DNA of 33,328 bases, from contig CAKOSA010000011.1 in NCBI GenBank assembly GCA_934101865.1, positions 1-33,328 on the forward strand, read 5' to 3'. The notes beneath the pieces are model-generated. The model was not told the origin of the DNA. It did not search any database and worked only from the letters and a program-made list of their open reading frames with translations. The first letter of the stretch is position 1, and each line of letters starts with the position of its first letter. This document shows positions 31,460 through 33,328 of this stretch, piece after piece. Both the position numbers and the translations under genes were made by a program. This DNA is from an uncultured Bacilli bacterium. GTDB lineage: Bacteria > Bacillota_I > Bacilli_A > RF39 > UBA660.

Positions 31460-33328
31460 TTATTTTCCTCCTAATTCTTTTAATTTATCAACGCTTACTC
31501 CCTCGCCGGCGTGTCTTCCACAACCAGGGCAAACATCACCGATAATGCCAACATATCCGCACACTGGATCTCTATCGACAGGATGATTTATGGCACCATA
31601 TCCAAAATTTGCTTCTTTCATTAATCTTACTATTTTTTCGAAAGCATCGATATTCTTAGTTGTATCTCCATCTAATTCTATATAGCTTATATGGCCGGCG
31701 TTAGTCCATTCGTGATATGGTCCTTCTATTTTTATCTTTCTAGCAATAGATATATTATAATATACAGGAACGTGGAACGAATTTGTATAATATTCTCTAT
31801 CGGTTACGCCTTTGATTTTTCCATATATGGCTTTATCAATATTTACAAATCTACCGCTTAGGCCTTCGGCTGGGGTTGCAAGGCAAGTAAAGTTTAGATT
31901 GTATTCCTCAGAGTATTTATCGCATTTTTCTCTCATAAATTTAATTATTTTATGACCTAGTTCGTTAGAATCTTCACTTTCTCCGTGATGTTTACCGGTT
32001 AGAGCCTTTAAGCATTCGGCAAGACCGATAAATCCAATTGACAAAGTACCGTGTTTTAGGACTTTTCTAAGCCTATCAGTTGGTTTTAATTTTTCACTAT
32101 CTATCCAGTTTCCTTGACCGAGTAAAAATGGGAAATTGTATATTCTTTTATTGCATTGTATTTCAAATCTTTCTAGTAACTGGTCTTTAACCATATCCAT
32201 AAGGCTACCTAATTCGTCGAAAAAGCCGTCTAAATCAGCTGTTTCTCTTTCTTTGAGGCATATTCCGTGCTTTATTCCTAATCTTGGTAAGTTAATAGAT
32301 GTAAATGATAGGTTACCTCTTCCAGGAGTGATTGCTTTATTGGGGTCTACTACGTTTCCAAGAACTCTGGTTCTACATCCCATATACCCTACTTCGGTTC
32401 TATAATCTCCTTCTTTATAATACATTTTATTAAATGGAGAATCTAAGAAGGAAAAGTTAGGGAATAGTCTTTTAGCTGATACTTCACAACTAAGTCTAAA
32501 TAAATCGTAGTTGGGGTCTTCCTTATTATAATTAACGCCTTCTTTTATTTTGAAAATTGAGATTGGGAAAATTGGAGTTTCATTTTTTCCTAGTCCGGCA
32601 TCAACAGATAATAAGTAGTTTTTCATAACCATTCTTCCTTCGGGGCTTGTATCTGTACCGAAGTTTACAGATGAAAATGGTACTTGGGCTCCGGCACGAG
32701 AATGCATTGTATTTAGATTGTGAACAAAGGCCTCCATTGCTTGATAGGTGGTTCTATCCGTTTTATTATAGGCTACTTCATAAGCCTTACGGAATACTTT
32801 GAGTACGACATCGCTATCTTTGGCATATCCATCAAGAATTCCTACATCAAACTCGATACTTGTTAATTTGTCTATCTCTTTAACTATTTTATCCATATTT
32901 ATGAAATTATTAAAACCGGCAAAGTCTAGTAGCTCGTGGATTGCTTGCTTGTATTGTTTCTTAAATGTTTTTAGGACCCCTGGGGCCATATAATAATCAA
33001 AAGCGGGGATACTTTGACCACCGTGTTGGTCGTTTTGGTTTGATTGGATCGCTATCGCGGCTAAGGCTGAGTAGCTCATTATATCTTGGGGCTCTCTTAG
33101 GTACCCGTGTCCGGTGCTAAAACCGTTTTTGAATAATTTGTCTAAATCTATTTGTGTACAAGTTGTTGTTCCCATTGGCAAGAAGTCCATATCGTGAATG
33201 TGGATATCGCCGTTATCGTGAGCATCGGCAAATTTCTTTTTCATAAAGTAAGTTTTTGCTAGTTCTTTTCCTATTGTACTTCCTAATTGAAGCATTGTTC
33301 CCATTGAGGAATTTCCGTCAATATTGGC
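31460..33328 (-). CDS. nrdD: Anaerobic ribonucleoside-triphosphate reductase NrdD, 5' end beyond the window
   Basis: Reduces ribonucleoside triphosphates to deoxyribonucleotides without oxygen. The frame stays open to the window edge (ANIDGNSSMGTM), so the ATG at 33304 is internal and the N-terminal ATP cone lies outside. Visible are HDNGDIHIHDMD, FGTDTSPEGR, and near the C-terminus the glycyl-radical motif DPVCGYVG followed by a zinc site: CPGC with GDVC context. Partner NrdG is downstream. About 623 residues are in the window. Confidence 0.97.
   Translation of the reverse strand, partial: ANIDGNSSMGTMLQLGSTIGKELAKTYFMKKKFADAHDNGDIHIHDMDFLPMGTTTCTQIDLDKLFKNGFSTGHGYLREPQDIMSYSALAAIAIQSNQNDQHGGQSIPAFDYYMAPGVLKTFKKQYKQAIHELLDFAGFNNFINMDKIVKEIDKLTSIEFDVGILDGYAKDSDVVLKVFRKAYEVAYNKTDRTTYQAMEAFVHNLNTMHSRAGAQVPFSSVNFGTDTSPEGRMVMKNYLLSVDAGLGKNETPIFPISIFKIKEGVNYNKEDPNYDLFRLSCEVSAKRLFPNFSFLDSPFNKMYYKEGDYRTEVGYMGCRTRVLGNVVDPNKAITPGRGNLSFTSINLPRLGIKHGICLKERETADLDGFFDELGSLMDMVKDQLLERFEIQCNKRIYNFPFLLGQGNWIDSEKLKPTDRLRKVLKHGTLSIGFIGLAECLKALTGKHHGESEDSNELGHKIIKFMREKCDKYSEEYNLNFTCLATPAEGLSGRFVNIDKAIYGKIKGVTDREYYTNSFHVPVYYNISIARKIKIEGPYHEWTNAGHISYIELDGDTTKNIDAFEKIVRLMKEANFGYGAINHPVDRDPVCGYVGIIGDVCPGCGRHAGEGVSVDKLKELGGK

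Noticed and set aside
1..33328. CRISPR arrays, insertion sequences, prophage genes, rRNA or tRNA genes
   Set aside because: No regularly spaced repeats, transposase or integrase motifs, or tRNA cloverleaf sequences were seen on either strand.

Overview
The window comes from an AT-rich, Gram-positive type (Bacilli-like) bacterium. The evidence is a complete-looking dacB-spmA-spmB block, a T-box leader on alaS, an AddA-type helicase-nuclease, NAD+-dependent LigA, MurD and a DD-carboxypeptidase (so it has a cell wall), and a small Cse60-like gene. Trp is encoded by TGG and no gene is broken by in-frame TGA, so the standard code fits. Of 31 stop codons only one is TGA, and it is followed at once by TAG. 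The gene mix (sporulation-era relics, class III ribonucleotide reductase, compact genes) suggests an anaerobic, possibly gut-associated, uncultured Bacilli or Mollicutes-allied lineage. That placement is inference.

All genes but the first run on the minus strand. From the right edge leftwards, in transcription order, the units are: nrdD (cut by the window edge), a small NrdD-associated gene, and nrdG; a structured 238-base gap; rpmG-efp; a 216-aa unknown, addA and murD; a helical-repeat protein, pgsA-like and serS; a cysteine-less thioredoxin-like gene; a metallophosphoesterase; ligA-eno-cse60; an amidoligase-like gene; a sigma-like, ClpX-like and 110-aa trio; dacB-spmA-spmB; fic; a degenerate transketolase; a T-box followed by a dephospho-CoA kinase-like gene and alaS; a CPBP protease; and mutL-miaA. 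On the plus strand at the left edge is the 3' end of a transglutaminase-like gene, which converges on miaA over a bidirectional terminator.

Most units are bounded by recognisable terminators and sigma-A-like promoters, several of them extended -10 (TGATATAAT).

The most unusual content is: (1) a 12-base GC-rich element, CCCCCGATAGGG, present five times, four of them in the short gaps between one gene's stop and the next gene's -35 box; (2) the sigma-like plus ClpX-like plus 110-aa operon beside an amidoligase-like gene, which looks like an undescribed module; (3) a full-length transketolase homologue that has lost its thiamine-diphosphate and catalytic motifs; (4) a thioredoxin-fold protein without its CxxC; (5) a roughly 29-residue helical repeat protein; and (6) a gap after nrdG with mutually exclusive pairings.
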